This document shows positions 12,186 through 23,703 of a stretch of 64,000 bases of DNA, piece by piece; the stretch's first letter is position 1, and each line of letters opens with the position of its first letter. The stretch comes from Ophryocystis elektroscirrha (Eukaryota > Apicomplexa > Conoidasida > Neogregarinorida > Ophryocystidae), in contig JAQIFP010000057.1 of assembly GCA_030141585.1 (NCBI GenBank), forward strand, positions 21,744-85,743, written 5' to 3'. The notes below the pieces were generated by a model. It did not search any database, had not been told where the DNA came from, and worked only from the letters and a program-made list of their open reading frames with translations. The translations under genes were made by a program, and so were the position numbers.

Positions 12186-14384
12186 CGTATACAGTTGTAT
12201 ACATAGATATATATATCCATTATTATGTTCATATATATTTCTATACTTTTATTGAGAATTTGTACATTTGAATGATTTATCATTTTATAAATAGTTTGAT
12301 TAAACTACCCCGTATAGGTATTAGTACTATAAAGTTTTTCAACTTTTTGGAAGAGTCCAGTAGTTTTGAAAATATACAAGAATACACCAAAACTTGTTTA
12401 TCAATTATAATTAAACAATTTTCGAATGAATTCATCAATCAGATTATATGTGCAGTTTATAAAACAACAGAATTTATTTTGGAAGATTTTCGTGAAAATT
12501 TACTTAAAAGCGACAAACAAATAAGTTGCAACTATTTAGAAATAAAATTTAAAGAATTGAGGAACTCTATAGAAACATGTTTCCATAAGAAAGCCGTATT
12601 CGATAACACTTATTTGCTGATAATAACAGATTCTGACATAAAGCGTTTAATTAGCTTGTGCATAAGTTCAGCACTTGTGCAATTTATTGATCTGTGCGTA
12701 TCCTCGTATTCGTGTCTTCCCATTCTTGATTCCATTTTCAATCTCATAAATTTAAGTCATAATTTAGGCTCGGAAAGTTCGAGTGATCTTCAAAAATTAC
12801 TAATCGCATTAAACCAAGAAGAACAAAATTTTATAATATGCAAACTGCATAAATTGATACAACTATTAATGAGTGAGTGGCTCCATACAAACTTAGATAT
12901 CAAGAGTCTTAAGAAACAAGAGCTGGTCGGTTATTCTGACTATATGTTCAATATGAGGCCATCGCATTTCATAATATTGCTAAGCTACCAGCTATCTTGT
13001 CTTACGGATGATATATATAAAAAAACGTTAGTAGAGCATAATATTTATAAGAAAAATGCTAATAGTAAATATATATATATATATATATATATACTTATAC
13101 TTATATAATTATGAATTTATATATTTAAATATTTATATAATTATATATAAATATATAATAAATATATATTATATAATATATGAATATATATTATATATTT
13201 ATATATTAATATAGTTATGTAATTGTGTATATATATATATATATATATATAAACAGGCATATTATCGATTTGATATATATATTTGTACAACCTTTTATTA
13301 AATATTGATATATATAGAATAATATACTTAGCTCCCATAATAATAACGTATAAAAATATATATATATATATATATATAAGTACTATAAAAATAAATAATT
13401 GGATTATATTAGTTATATGTGTGTGTATATATAAACATATATTATTTGAAAGGTGTATACCACAATAGTCATCTATATTTTCTTTATTATAATAAACTTA
13501 TATCTCTTATATAAGTTTATTATAATAAATTAATAAATTACATTAAATAGAAGAAATTTTTTAAGAATGAATTGTTCAAGTCCATGAGTTTATTTGTTAT
13601 TATATCTGTACATGACACGTGTATATATAAGGTATAACCAATATATAAACAAAAATAAATTAGTAATTGTTTTTTTCCGGATATAAATACTCCAAATATA
13701 TATAGTTTAAGGTTTCGATATAGTTGAATTTCCACTACTTAGGTATACTATTATTACCAAAAATATTTATATTGATTTTGCAAAAAAATGTCGAATAATT
13801 TTCGCAAAAAGACTAGCTGAATTATATACCGTAAATGAAAATAGACTATTACAGGTAATTAATTAATAAATTTTAGTGTTTTGTTAAAGGTTTGTGCAGA
13901 CTTAGAATACATTACATTACTAATTGATGACATTTCTTTTTCTGATAAATTATTTGGCCTAAAGGAAGAAGTTGAAAATAAAATTTGTGCCAAATACGGT
14001 TCCTCCAAACTGGATGCTATCAAGCTCAATATTCTAATGCTTTCAGAACGAGTAAAGTTAATGTTTTGGACCCTAAATCCTAAAGAGAATGCACTTAAGC
14101 CATTTAATGACAATTTGCATAGCTTAAAAATATCTACGCGTAATTTTATATACATGTAATATATATGTGCATTAGTATGTCCAAAATATTTAAACGATAA
14201 ATTACCCATTGATGATAACTTCAATACAAATATAACAGAAACTCAAATTGTCTCACCAACATTATCTGCATCACAAACACCCGTCAAATTTAAAGTCAAA
14301 AATACATTTTCTTCATTATTCAGTGGAAAAGTTGAAAATTTTACATCTTATGTATCTGATGTTATAAATAAACAAAAAAAATAA
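10143..14384 (+). CDS. COG1: Conserved oligomeric Golgi complex subunit 1
   Basis: COG tethers retrograde vesicles at the Golgi. Exon 1 (10143 to about 11620) begins MSDKLKMQYKS and has the Vps51-type N-terminal helices, including LYVDNAAEVLNILKSLKDIQ. A short exon near 11652-11706, a long microsatellite intron, an exon from about 12288 to 13068, another long intron, and exons from about 13740 to 14384 follow. The strongest identity evidence is the C-terminal stretch NENRLLQ joined over a 36-nt intron to VCADLEYITLL, matching the conserved COG1 segment QNRALQLLYDLRYLNIVL, then LSERVKLMFWTL. A second 36-nt intron (GTAATTTTATA...GCATTAG) restores the frame to CPKYLNDKLPIDD. The tail is Ser/Thr-rich and ends in lysines. 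ATG at 10143 is preferred over an upstream GTG in the same frame. Middle exon borders are approximate. Confidence 0.78.
11800..12250. repeat. Imperfect AT satellite in a COG1 intron
   Basis: Degenerate tandem units built on ACAGTTATATATATACAT and TATACATGTATACAG, with pure TA runs at about 11998-12018 and 12155-12182. It fills most of the intron between COG1 exons and shows no coding potential. Confidence 0.85.
13060..13735. repeat. COG1 intron with TA microsatellites and a long palindrome
   Basis: TA runs at about 13069-13095, 13226-13250 and 13355-13378, separated by unique AT-rich DNA. A perfect inverted repeat lies at 13483-13529, described separately. The small open frames on both strands are low-complexity Tyr/Ile. 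Confidence 0.75.
13483..13529. repeat. Perfect inverted repeat, 21-bp arms, 5-nt loop
   Basis: The left arm spans 13483-13503 and the right arm 13509-13529, with loop CTCTT. The arms are exactly complementary and would form a strong hairpin in DNA or in the COG1 pre-mRNA intron. No target-site duplication or transposase is evident. Confidence 0.9.
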
Positions 14385-14501
14385 AAACAAAAAAAAAGAA
14401 CATACATATTTAGAAATTTGTTAAATTAATTACTGATAATCTGTGTCAATCAAAATAAATTATTAACCTATAAATGTAGGTTTTTTTTTTTTTGTGTATC
14501 A

Positions 14502-15302
14502 ATGATAAACCCGATCGCCATAGATTTTGGAACAAGGTCAGAAAAATTTGAAATATTCAAACTTTAATGTTAAATATTGATTTTCAGCCGCATTCGAGCA
14601 GGATATATGGGATCTGAGTATCCTGTATTGGAAGTGGCATCTGTAACTCAAAATGAGAATTATCCAGTCGGTATATGTATTTGATTCAATATATGAATTA
14701 GTTTGCTCAGCCAATATTGAATGATGGCAAAATAGAGGATTTGGAATTAACAAAACTTGCAATTGAGCGCATATTGCAAATAATATACAGTGATGTCTTC
14801 AAGACGGTAATCTCTAATTATTAAATTCACTAATTAAATTTTCTTAGGAAAAAGTCTGCGATTTTTCTAGTATGTTATTGCTATTAAAAAAAGTTTTGTA
14901 GAAATTCCCGCTATTATACTTACTTTTGCTTTTGTAAACTCCACGTTAAACTCTTTGCAACAAAACTTATTGGAATGGCTGATCAGTGATTGTAATATTC
15001 CCAAATGCCAAATTGTGGAATCATCAAGGATGCTTCTTTTTGGAACAGGACGTATTTCTGGTATATCATTCGACTTATAATCAAATTTGCAGGTCTTGTA
15101 TTGGACATGGGTCTAGACTCATCTCGTATTACTCCCATTATTGACGGACAAAGGTTATCTGAAAGCTTAATAGATAGATTTCCTATTGGAGGATCTAAAC
15201 TTACTGAGTAATTTAATATTTTGCACACTATATACAATTATATTTAAATATATATACATATTAATGTATTTATATATATGTATATATATACGCTTATATA
15301 TA

Positions 15303-15343
<41 letters not shown>

Positions 15344-16640
15344 TCATATTTATATATTCATATTTATATATATACTTATATATATATGTATATACATATA
15401 TATATACTTATATATATATATATATTTATATATATATTTATATATATATTTATATATATATTTNNNNNNNNNNNNNNNNNTATATTTATATATATATTTA
15501 TATATATATTTATATATATATTTATATATATATTTATATATATATTTATATATATATTTATATATATATTTATATATATATTTATATATATATTTATATA
15601 TATTAATATATATATTTATATATGTATATATACATAAATATATAAATACTTTGTATATCCCATAAAAGAAATATAAGGAATATTTGAACGTGTAAATATA
15701 TTTATCTAGTATTTATATAGTTTATGATATAAATGATGAGTCATATTTGTTAAATTGTACTATATTTCAAGAGAAATAATTTAGTAGGAAAAATTGATAC
15801 TATTGTTATAATTATCACAACGTTACTATATACCTTTCAGTTTAATTAAGTTGTTAACAGAACTTTAAAATATTTAATTCAAAAAGATAAAAACTATGTG
15901 TATTTTCCTCTGGAAACGGCGGATGTGTTAAAAAAAAAAAGTTGTTTTGTTTCACAAGATTTCTCTAAAGACATGAAATTATACCGTTACACTTCTGCTT
16001 TTGTACACCCATTTAAGCTTCCTGACGGGTATAAATGAGTTATTTTAAATGAATAAAAATGTAGATTTTCCTTAGCCATCGACAAAGAGCGATTTATTCC
16101 TTCAGAGATCTTTTTTTCCCCTGAAAATTACTCGGTTTCCGGGAAATACATTGTATGTGAATAAGCAGCAAATATATCAAGCCCATTAGGACTATGAACT
16201 AACATTACAAGAAGCAATCGGAAAAGCTTTTTTGAATGCACCGATGGATATAAGGAAAGTACTATTACAATCCATGGTACTGGGAGGGGGTCCAAGTTTA
16301 ATGCCTGGTCTTGATTCTCGGTAAGAAATATTCAAAAATCAATTTATTTCTATAGTCTTAACAAAGAAGTACATTCTTGGTACCAAATCAATATTCTTGG
16401 TAATAGAAACCAAAGTGATAATTTTGAGTAAGTTTTTAAGTATCTTTATTAATTATCTTAGGAGACATTACGTCTATACAGATGCTAGATCGGATTTATC
16501 TGCATTTAGAGGAGTTTCTCTACAAGGTTAATTTATAAAAAAAAAAAAAAAAAAAATTAGGTGCTCTGAATGTTCATAATAATCATTCTTGGTACACTAA
16601 AGAGCTATTTGAAGAAGGATTTCGAACTATTAATTTCTAA
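14502..16640 (+). CDS. Divergent actin-related protein
   Basis: Small exons reconstruct an actin fold. Exon 1 [12 protein letters not shown] joins [18 protein letters not shown] (phosphate loop 1). Next come [15 protein letters not shown] (actin I..W.DME), then [24 protein letters not shown] and [15 protein letters not shown]. After an intron comes [16 protein letters not shown] (loop 2), then [11 protein letters not shown]. Later exons give [36 protein letters not shown] (adenosine loop), SLMPGLDSR, and a last exon ending [13 protein letters not shown]. Loop 2 is altered from actin's DSGDGVTH to DMGLDSSR, so nucleotide hydrolysis may be lost. I cannot place it in a numbered Arp class; a nuclear remodeller Arp and a dynactin Arp are both possible. 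A long intron near 15209-15840 holds a 12-nt AT satellite and an assembly gap. It converges on CCT5 with 39 bp between stop codons. Confidence 0.8.
15240..15645. repeat. 12-nt AT satellite with assembly gap, in an Arp intron
   Basis: TA runs pass into a very regular array of the 12-nt unit TTTATATATATA, interrupted by 17 N at 15464-15480. The array length is probably underestimated by the assembly. Confidence 0.93.
15464..15480. other. Assembly gap (17 N)
   Basis: Unresolved bases inside the 12-nt AT satellite of the actin-related gene intron. No coding sequence is affected. Confidence 0.98.
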
Positions 16641-16679
16641 TAGTCATTCAATTCATTAGGAATAATAACATCATCTATT

Positions 16680-18683
16680 TTAAGTATCATTTTTACGACC
16701 TATAAAATATTTTAAAAAAGAATTAGTTACTTGTGTAGCTAAAGCAATCTGATTTTCCTTGGACGCGAAAGATTCCCAGATGTTTAAATCTCTCATGTCA
16801 GCAATACTTGTTTCACCAAAGCAATTTATTCCCAAAAAAGAGTTTTTTTCTTTGATTTGTTGGGCCTTTGTATGTGTCAAAGCTTCAATTGGGTCCATTC
16901 CAGAGTTATCAGCTAAAGCTTCTGGAATCACCAAAAGGGCATCCGCAAACGCTCGAACAGCGTATTGATGTACTTGTAGCTGACTTGTACTTTGCTCCTC
17001 TACCGCAATAGAGGCACTTATTTCTGGAGCACCACCCCCTGGTAACAATCGTCCATCGCGTATGAGATTTCTAATAAATAAAAAAAAAAAAAAAAAAAAA
17101 TTACCGCACACAGCAGAGAGCATCATGAAAACATCTTTTTGCTTCTTCAACTACCATTTCGTTGCCTCCGCGTATAATAACAGTGACACCTTTGGAATTA
17201 GAGCAACCTAAAAAAAAAGTAAAAAAAAAAAAAAAAAAACCTTCTATTATAACCATTTGATCTTTATCAGTTGCAAGAGTAACTTCAGATATTTTCTTTG
17301 CACTTCCAAGTTTTTCAGGGGATAAATCTTCAAATCTAGACACAATTGATCCGTTTGTAGCAATGGCAATAAGCTCTAGCTCTACTCCACCAACCCAGCG
17401 TACTGCAGGCAAATTTTTTGTGAGTAATAAATGATTCGCTTCATCATCAAATCCCCACTGACAAATAACCTGAAGATAATAACATTAGAAGGAGTCATAA
17501 ATTTGCTTCAATTGAACAATTAATATAAATAAAAAATGATTTACTCAATAATCAATAAACTCCATATTATGCTAGTTTATTATTATTAAATAAAAAGTTT
17601 TTTTTTTTTTTTTTTTTTTAAGAAATAACTTACAAAGTTAGCTCCGGAATCTTGAACTGCTTTAACCATATTTTCGAAATATTCTTGTTCGGCTTTTTGT
17701 AATTCTTTAAATGTTTCGACATCTTTGATATCAAGTTTATGTTTTGTTTTCGGTTTAGGCTGAATTAGTGTTTTCTTTTTTTTTTTTATTTCTTACGGGC
17801 TCAAATGGACAAGTTAATATAGCAATTTTAGCGTCTTCAACAACTTTGGGCATTTGGGGGTGAGAGAAATCTTTATCCAAGACTATGCCATTTACTAAAT
17901 GTGTATCTTCAAGTTTGCCTCCTGGCTTTCCTTCAATCTAAAAGATAATAAAAAAAAAAAAAAAAGAACCTTTATGAGTTCTAGATTAATATCTCGTCTA
18001 TCAAGATCTGCAATAGCTAAAACAGCTTTCACTGCTATTTCCGCTAACTGTTTTTGACAATAATTGACGACTTTTGAACCTAAAGCTGTCATAGCGGCCA
18101 TAATCCTAAAAAATGAAATGTGATCTGTTTTGCTTACAAATATTCTTGATTTTTGCTTTCTATAACATTTAGTTCTGCTATTTTCTTTAAATGGTTGATA
18201 GCTATTTCTGCTGCATATTCATATCCGTCTGCTATAACTAATGGATGGATTCCCTAAAAATTTAAAAAAAAAAAAAAAAAGGTACTTTATCAAGTAATTT
18301 AGATGCTTGTTCCAAAAGAGCTCCTGCAAGTATCACAACCCCTGTTGTACCATCCCCTATTTCATTATCTTGAGATTGAGATAATTCTACAAGTAATTTA
18401 GCGACTTGATGGTCAATCTACAGGAAAAAAAAAAAAAAAAAAAGATTACCTCCATTTGATTCAATATAGTTGCACCGTCATTAGTAACTGTAACATCTCC
18501 ATCAGCACTACATATAATTTTATCCATGCCTTTGGGGCCAAGAGATGTTTTTAATGTACTTGCAATAGAAGCAGCTGCAAGTATATTTGACTTTTGCGCC
18601 TCTAATCCTTGAATTCTTTTCTTTTTTTCTTGTTCTCGTAGTATAATAAATGGATTTCCATATTCATCAATAGCTAAACTCAT
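16680..18683 (-). CDS. CCT5: T-complex protein 1 epsilon subunit (CCT5)
   Basis: One of eight subunits of the cytosolic TRiC/CCT chaperonin that folds actin and tubulin. The start [18 protein letters not shown] matches the epsilon subunit. ATPase motifs are intact: [21 protein letters not shown], and [16 protein letters not shown] after intron 1. [54 protein letters not shown] and [16 protein letters not shown] follow in family order. Nine exons are separated by eight introns. Most are about 30-40 nt, with sense-strand cores that are T runs (for example GTAATC, T run, CCTGTAG); one near 17478-17635 is about 160 nt. Removing them gives a full-length protein of usual size. The stop is TAA at 16680-16682. 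Start lies 79 bp after the NDC80 stop on the same strand. Confidence 0.96.
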
Positions 18684-18762
18684 TTTTTTTTTTTTTACCT
18701 ATTGGGTTTTAGGACTATTATGTGCTCTTTTCTATATACGTGTATATGAAAAAAAAAAAAAA

Positions 18763-20188
18763 TTAAAATTTGTTATCAATCACTGAGGCATTTATTTTGT
18801 TAGATTGTAATAACTTTGGCAATAAATTCTCATCAATGTCATTAGAATGTATATCAGATATTCTTAAATGCTGTTTTAGTATAGTACTGATGTTTTGTAA
18901 TTCGTATATAAATCTAAAATTTTTTTACATAAATAAATTTCGTACTTTTTATAATTTTGATAATTATTCATAATGTATTTTTCAAACGCTTCAGCCCACT
19001 ATAATGTTATATATATATAAAAATCTTTTACTTGGACAAATTTAACATTTTGTGCGGTCTTAATTGCTTTGAAACTTTCTTTCTTGGTCTCATATTCTGC
19101 TTTGAGATCCTAAAGTTAATTAAGAATAAATAAAAAAAAAAAGAATACTTTTATTTTTTTTTGGTATTCGTGAACCAAAGCTTCATCTTCAGACTTCATT
19201 TGTAACGTCTTAAACCCTTCAACCGACTAAAGATTAAATAAAATTATGAATCATACCTTTTGAATTTCAGCTTTTACAGTCTGTAAATCTTTAGTACGAC
19301 CTTGTATAGCTGTTATTTTTCTTTTCGTATCAGATACGCTTTGTTTAATTTCTTCAATGGCCTGCGTACATGTATACATGTATATATATTTTTACTTTTA
19401 TTTTTAGTTGAATAGAGCTTTCAGTATTTTTTAGTTTTTTTTTTAGTTCTATTATATTTTTTTTTTGGATTTCATCGTCTTTTCGAGCATTTTCTAAGCT
19501 GTCGTTTAAATTTTCTAGCCATTGGAACCAAGGAATTGGAAATATCTAAAAAAAAAGTATTTATTATTCATTGATATATATTTATTGAAGTTTACAGACA
19601 GTGTCTAATAAATATTGCATATTTTATTTATTGAAGTGTGTATTTTGCTAAGCTTGGTAGTACTTTTTTTATGAATAATACAATAAATGTTCGTATTTAA
19701 CCTACAATTATATCTGAAAGGAGTTTTTGGAAATGTTCCATTGCATTAAGTATTTGAATATCTTTGACTGTAAGCGTAGGTTGGGTTTTTAAATAATTTT
19801 GAACAGCATCTTTGATAACTTCGTCATTGAGAAAGTCAAGATGTAACTTTGGAATATTTTTAAATAACATATTTTGGCTAGTCGCATCTTTTTTTTTGAA
19901 TATTGAGCAAATTATCTCGATTGAGTTACATAGAGCACCAAAACAACTGTGTACTGCGTTTTCTATCTCTTTTGTCTATTAAGCACAATTTAAAAATAAA
20001 CTTTCGTTACTAAATTCTCATATCTTTGTTTATTTCCATTAAAACTTTCAATTTTATCCTGCTTAAACTTTAGGGTTGTTTCCAACAAAGATATTTTCCT
20101 CAGTAAATTTCCCACATCCTCTTTAGATATCTAGAATATATTTATTTATATATTTCAAGTATATATCTATACATTATATATCCATATA

Positions 20189-20242
<54 letters not shown>

Positions 20243-23002
20243 CATAATTTATAATAATAATCATAAAGAAGAATTAACTAAGGATAAAACCCAAAAAAAA
20301 AAAAACATACCCCTTGTTGAGCAATTATTAGCTGTAACTTTTCCTCTTCGTGTTTAAAGTCTTTAAGTTGTTCAGTAAAAATGTCACATTGTTCTTGTAA
20401 TGCATTGATGTTTTGAACCTAATGAAACCATGAGTTAACAAAAAACGTTACAAATTCTTGTTTCCTTTGAAGACCTTCTTGTATAGAATGATCAATGTAA
20501 TCCTGTTCACGTAAATATGCTTGGATGCCATTGGTTTTAGCGTCTGTATATCATAAAAAAAAAAAAAAAGTACCTATATCTTCTAAAATTTTTCTTTCTG
20601 CTTCAACTTTTCTTAATGTCTGTTGATAGCTGAACAATACATCTTGCTTATATTCTTCTAATTTAGATCTTATTTGAGCAACGGCACAATCTGAAAGAAG
20701 CTATCTACTTACGTATCAATATTACCAACTATTGAATTGATACTATTTTGATCTATAGTTCCCTCAGATCTGCGGTACATCAAATACCCAGCATGAAGCG
20801 TTTTTATAGCCATTGATAGCGAGTTTCCCATTTCATTGATATTTTGGTCTATAGAAACTTGCCAACGGGGTGAAAAATATGCAGCAACTTCCACTGAAGC
20901 ATTGTGTGGCGTATTCAGATCGCTAAATTCATAACTGGATAAACCTCCTATAGCACGTGGAGTTTGTGTCGAATTGGAAATAACTAATTCAGGTTCAGAG
21001 TTTGGGATTCTAGATAAATTTTTTAAAACCTAAGTTTTTTTTTTTTTTTGTAAACTTACAATGTCGTCCAAATTTAATAAACATACAAACCATGTTAGTG
21101 CAGCTAAATGTTGTGGCCATGTAGAAACAGTACATGGCGAAATCATGTGAGATTTCGCTAAGTTGCCTGGATATCTATAATCTTTTTTTTTTTTTTTTTT
21201 TTACCCAATGTCTTTATAAAATTTAGGGATACGCGACTCAAATTTTATGCATTCATAAGCATCCATAGGACCCAATTGACGACAGCAAAATTCTAAGATA
21301 GTTTGGTAAGTTGTTCTAGAAGAGCATTTAGCTATATCACTAATACGAAATCTTCCAGGGAAATTTTTGGATTCAAGGTATCTAAATATATTAAATAATA
21401 AAACAAACTATTTTATATTTGAGATATTTTAATTTTTGTCATTTTAAGCTATTTATAATAATTTTTTTAATAAAACATTTTTAATAAAATGTATCTTATT
21501 GAATATATACTTTAAAGATATATATCGTTATATTTATCTATATTTATATTATATATATAGATTGATACTAAAAGTTTCAACAACTCATAATATAAAAAGA
21601 GTATATACGATTTTTATATAATTTCACTACTATTATAATAAAGTTATTTTAACTTTTTTTTTTTTTTGTGATAAATGTGGTGTTGCTTAAATAAACATAG
21701 TTTTATATTATGACAGTGTTAAATTAGAAAAAGTAGTAATATTTGTATCACCTTTTAACCACCGCAGCGGCTGCTCTCCTAACTTCTTCACGGCTATATT
21801 GAGACGGATCTACTGTAACATTTTCGTAATTTTCAAATGTATTTTCTTGCAATCTTGACCTAGATACAGAAGCCGCATTATACCTGGGTGCTGAAAGCGG
21901 CCCTCTGTAACGATCAGTAGAATATAAAGACTCATCTAAAATTTTTTTTTTTTTTTGTAAAGTGGAAAGAAAAAATGTTTAAAACGTACATGGATCAACT
22001 TTAGTATTATCAAATTTTTCTAAAGAGTTTCGTGATCGAGGAATTAAGTTTTTTATACTGTGATCCATCATTCTGATTTCATTGGATTTTTGATCTAATT
22101 TGTAAATATTATTTTTGGAGGAGGTTTCTATATAATCTATGGATTCTTTTTCGGAAGAAGAGCAAAGTACTATTTGTGGTACAATATCTGGTTCTGTGAT
22201 GGGTGGTGCATCATTGGACATTGCTTGTAGTGACAATCTTTTGAATTGTTTTAAAGTTTGATCATTTCGTGCAGACTGCTGTATTTGTTCCGATAAAGAC
22301 TGATTTCCTTCTATGAATGATTTTTGAAGCGAAGAAAACTCAGCGGTAATATTATCGGAATCTATTAAATTAGAATAGGAATCTTCTTTCGGATATACTG
22401 CAAAGTTATTTGAGAAATTCGTGCGTTTGGATGAATTACGATTCGAACGACCGGAAGAATAACTTGATCTTGTAATTAAACCTTGTTCCAATGACGCTCT
22501 ATTAATCATAGCTTCTTCAATAGAAAGCTGTTGCTCGTCGGTACATTGTCTGAATATTTCACTGGGCATAACTGGAGTTTCCGCGTTATATATTGGAGAT
22601 ATTTTATCATTCAATAAAGGCGTATTTATAGATGAATTATGTAACTCATTGTTGCTTGTTATTATTGAGCTTTGCGACACACTACGCTTAGGCAAATTGG
22701 ACGAACTCAAACCATCTAAACGTTTTATATTTACTTTTGTGCGTAGCGCTTGACTTCGTTTAGGCAAATCCGTATAAAAGTTTCGCTTAGTTAGCTGATC
22801 AATAACAGAAAGAGATCTTATAGTTGATGAAATCTGTTTCATATGTGAACCTGGAGTATTCGATAAATTTCGATTACGTGATGAACGTAATTCGGATGAT
22901 ACTTTTGGCGTTAGTCTGGAACCTATGAAATAACACTATAAAAACCAAATAAATCTTACTTGATTTTACAGAAGGAGTTTTTGGTGCATTTGAACTATAC
23001 AT
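18763..23002 (-). CDS. NDC80: Kinetochore protein NDC80
   Basis: The outer-kinetochore microtubule-binding subunit. Exon 1 MYSSNAPKTPSVKS joins SRLTPKVSSELRSSRNRN across a 36-nt intron. A Ser-rich N-terminal tail of roughly 320 residues follows, longer than usual and rich in possible Aurora-type basic-Ser sites. The calponin-homology region is recognisable at 21000-21400: FPGRFRISDIAKCSSRTTYQ, then FESRIPKFYKDIGYPG and TWPQHLAALTWFVCLLNLDD, matching the conserved IFKDLGYP and WPHIVAALVWL. Downstream exons (20900 to 18763) are Lys/Glu/Gln-rich coiled coil. The last exon reads NISTILKQHLRISDIHSND and ends at TAA 18763. Introns are numerous and mostly 30-50 nt, with two longer ones (near 20140-20310 with a TA microsatellite, and near 21380-21750). 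Confidence 0.88.
20150..20245. repeat. (TA)n microsatellite in an NDC80 intron
   Basis: Alternating TA of about 40-50 nt flanked by degenerate ATATACAT units, inside one of the two long introns of NDC80. Confidence 0.85.
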
Positions 23003-23703
23003 ATTATATAAATTTTGCTATTTTAATATCCACTTTTCACTGTTGCCCACACGCTCTGCAAGAAATTCTCATTATTTGACTAAAGACATAATTTATATCA
23101 ACAGACCTTTTAATTAACAAATTCACTTAATTTTCAATTAACTTGTATAAATTAGCAAATAAACAAGCTATTTATACAAACTACTCATATTCAATAACAA
23201 TTAATAATAACTGGGTTTTATATTTTTAGTATTGACCTTGTTTAATTATTTTTTTGGACTTGCTTCAAATTGTGTTAGTATATATAACAAAATGCTTACA
23301 ATCTCAAATTTTGATATATAATGTTAAAACACAGTTCACTTATTCATTCATTTATTTAATAAAATGTAATTAATTTTCAGTTCAGATATTTTTTTTGAGT
23401 CGGAAAAACGACTTTGTCTAGCACTCTATAAAGATACATAAATTACCTAAATTATAACAAAAGATTAAAAATAAAAATCTCATCTACTGTATGATGAAAT
23501 ATTAATAGAAATGTTAAATATTGATTCTAAGTACATTTAGTACTTAAATAGCATTTTTCAAGTTTCTAGCTTGATTGAATACAAAGTTTTTAATTTTTTA
23601 TGAATTTTCAGCAACTTTTGCACCAAGAGATTCGGAGGGGTGCTTCTATTTAAACCAGAAGAGATGTATCTGTATCAAAGTGTATCAGATAAAATAAAAT
23701 ACT
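23003..23703. other. Intergenic, divergent promoter region
   Basis: About 700 bp between the divergent NDC80 and RxLQE-protein genes. AT-rich without long microsatellites or open frames. No promoter element can be named. CACTGTTGCCCACACGCTC near 23038 is the only GC-richer patch, just upstream of NDC80. Confidence 0.55.

Noticed and set aside
13483..13529. Terminal inverted repeat of a DNA transposon
   Set aside because: The arms face each other over only 5 nt, and no transposase, reverse transcriptase or integrase frame was found anywhere in the window.
16680..23002. CCT5-NDC80 as an operon
   Set aside because: They are on the same strand with a 79-bp gap, but short spacers are general here and nothing indicates joint transcripts.
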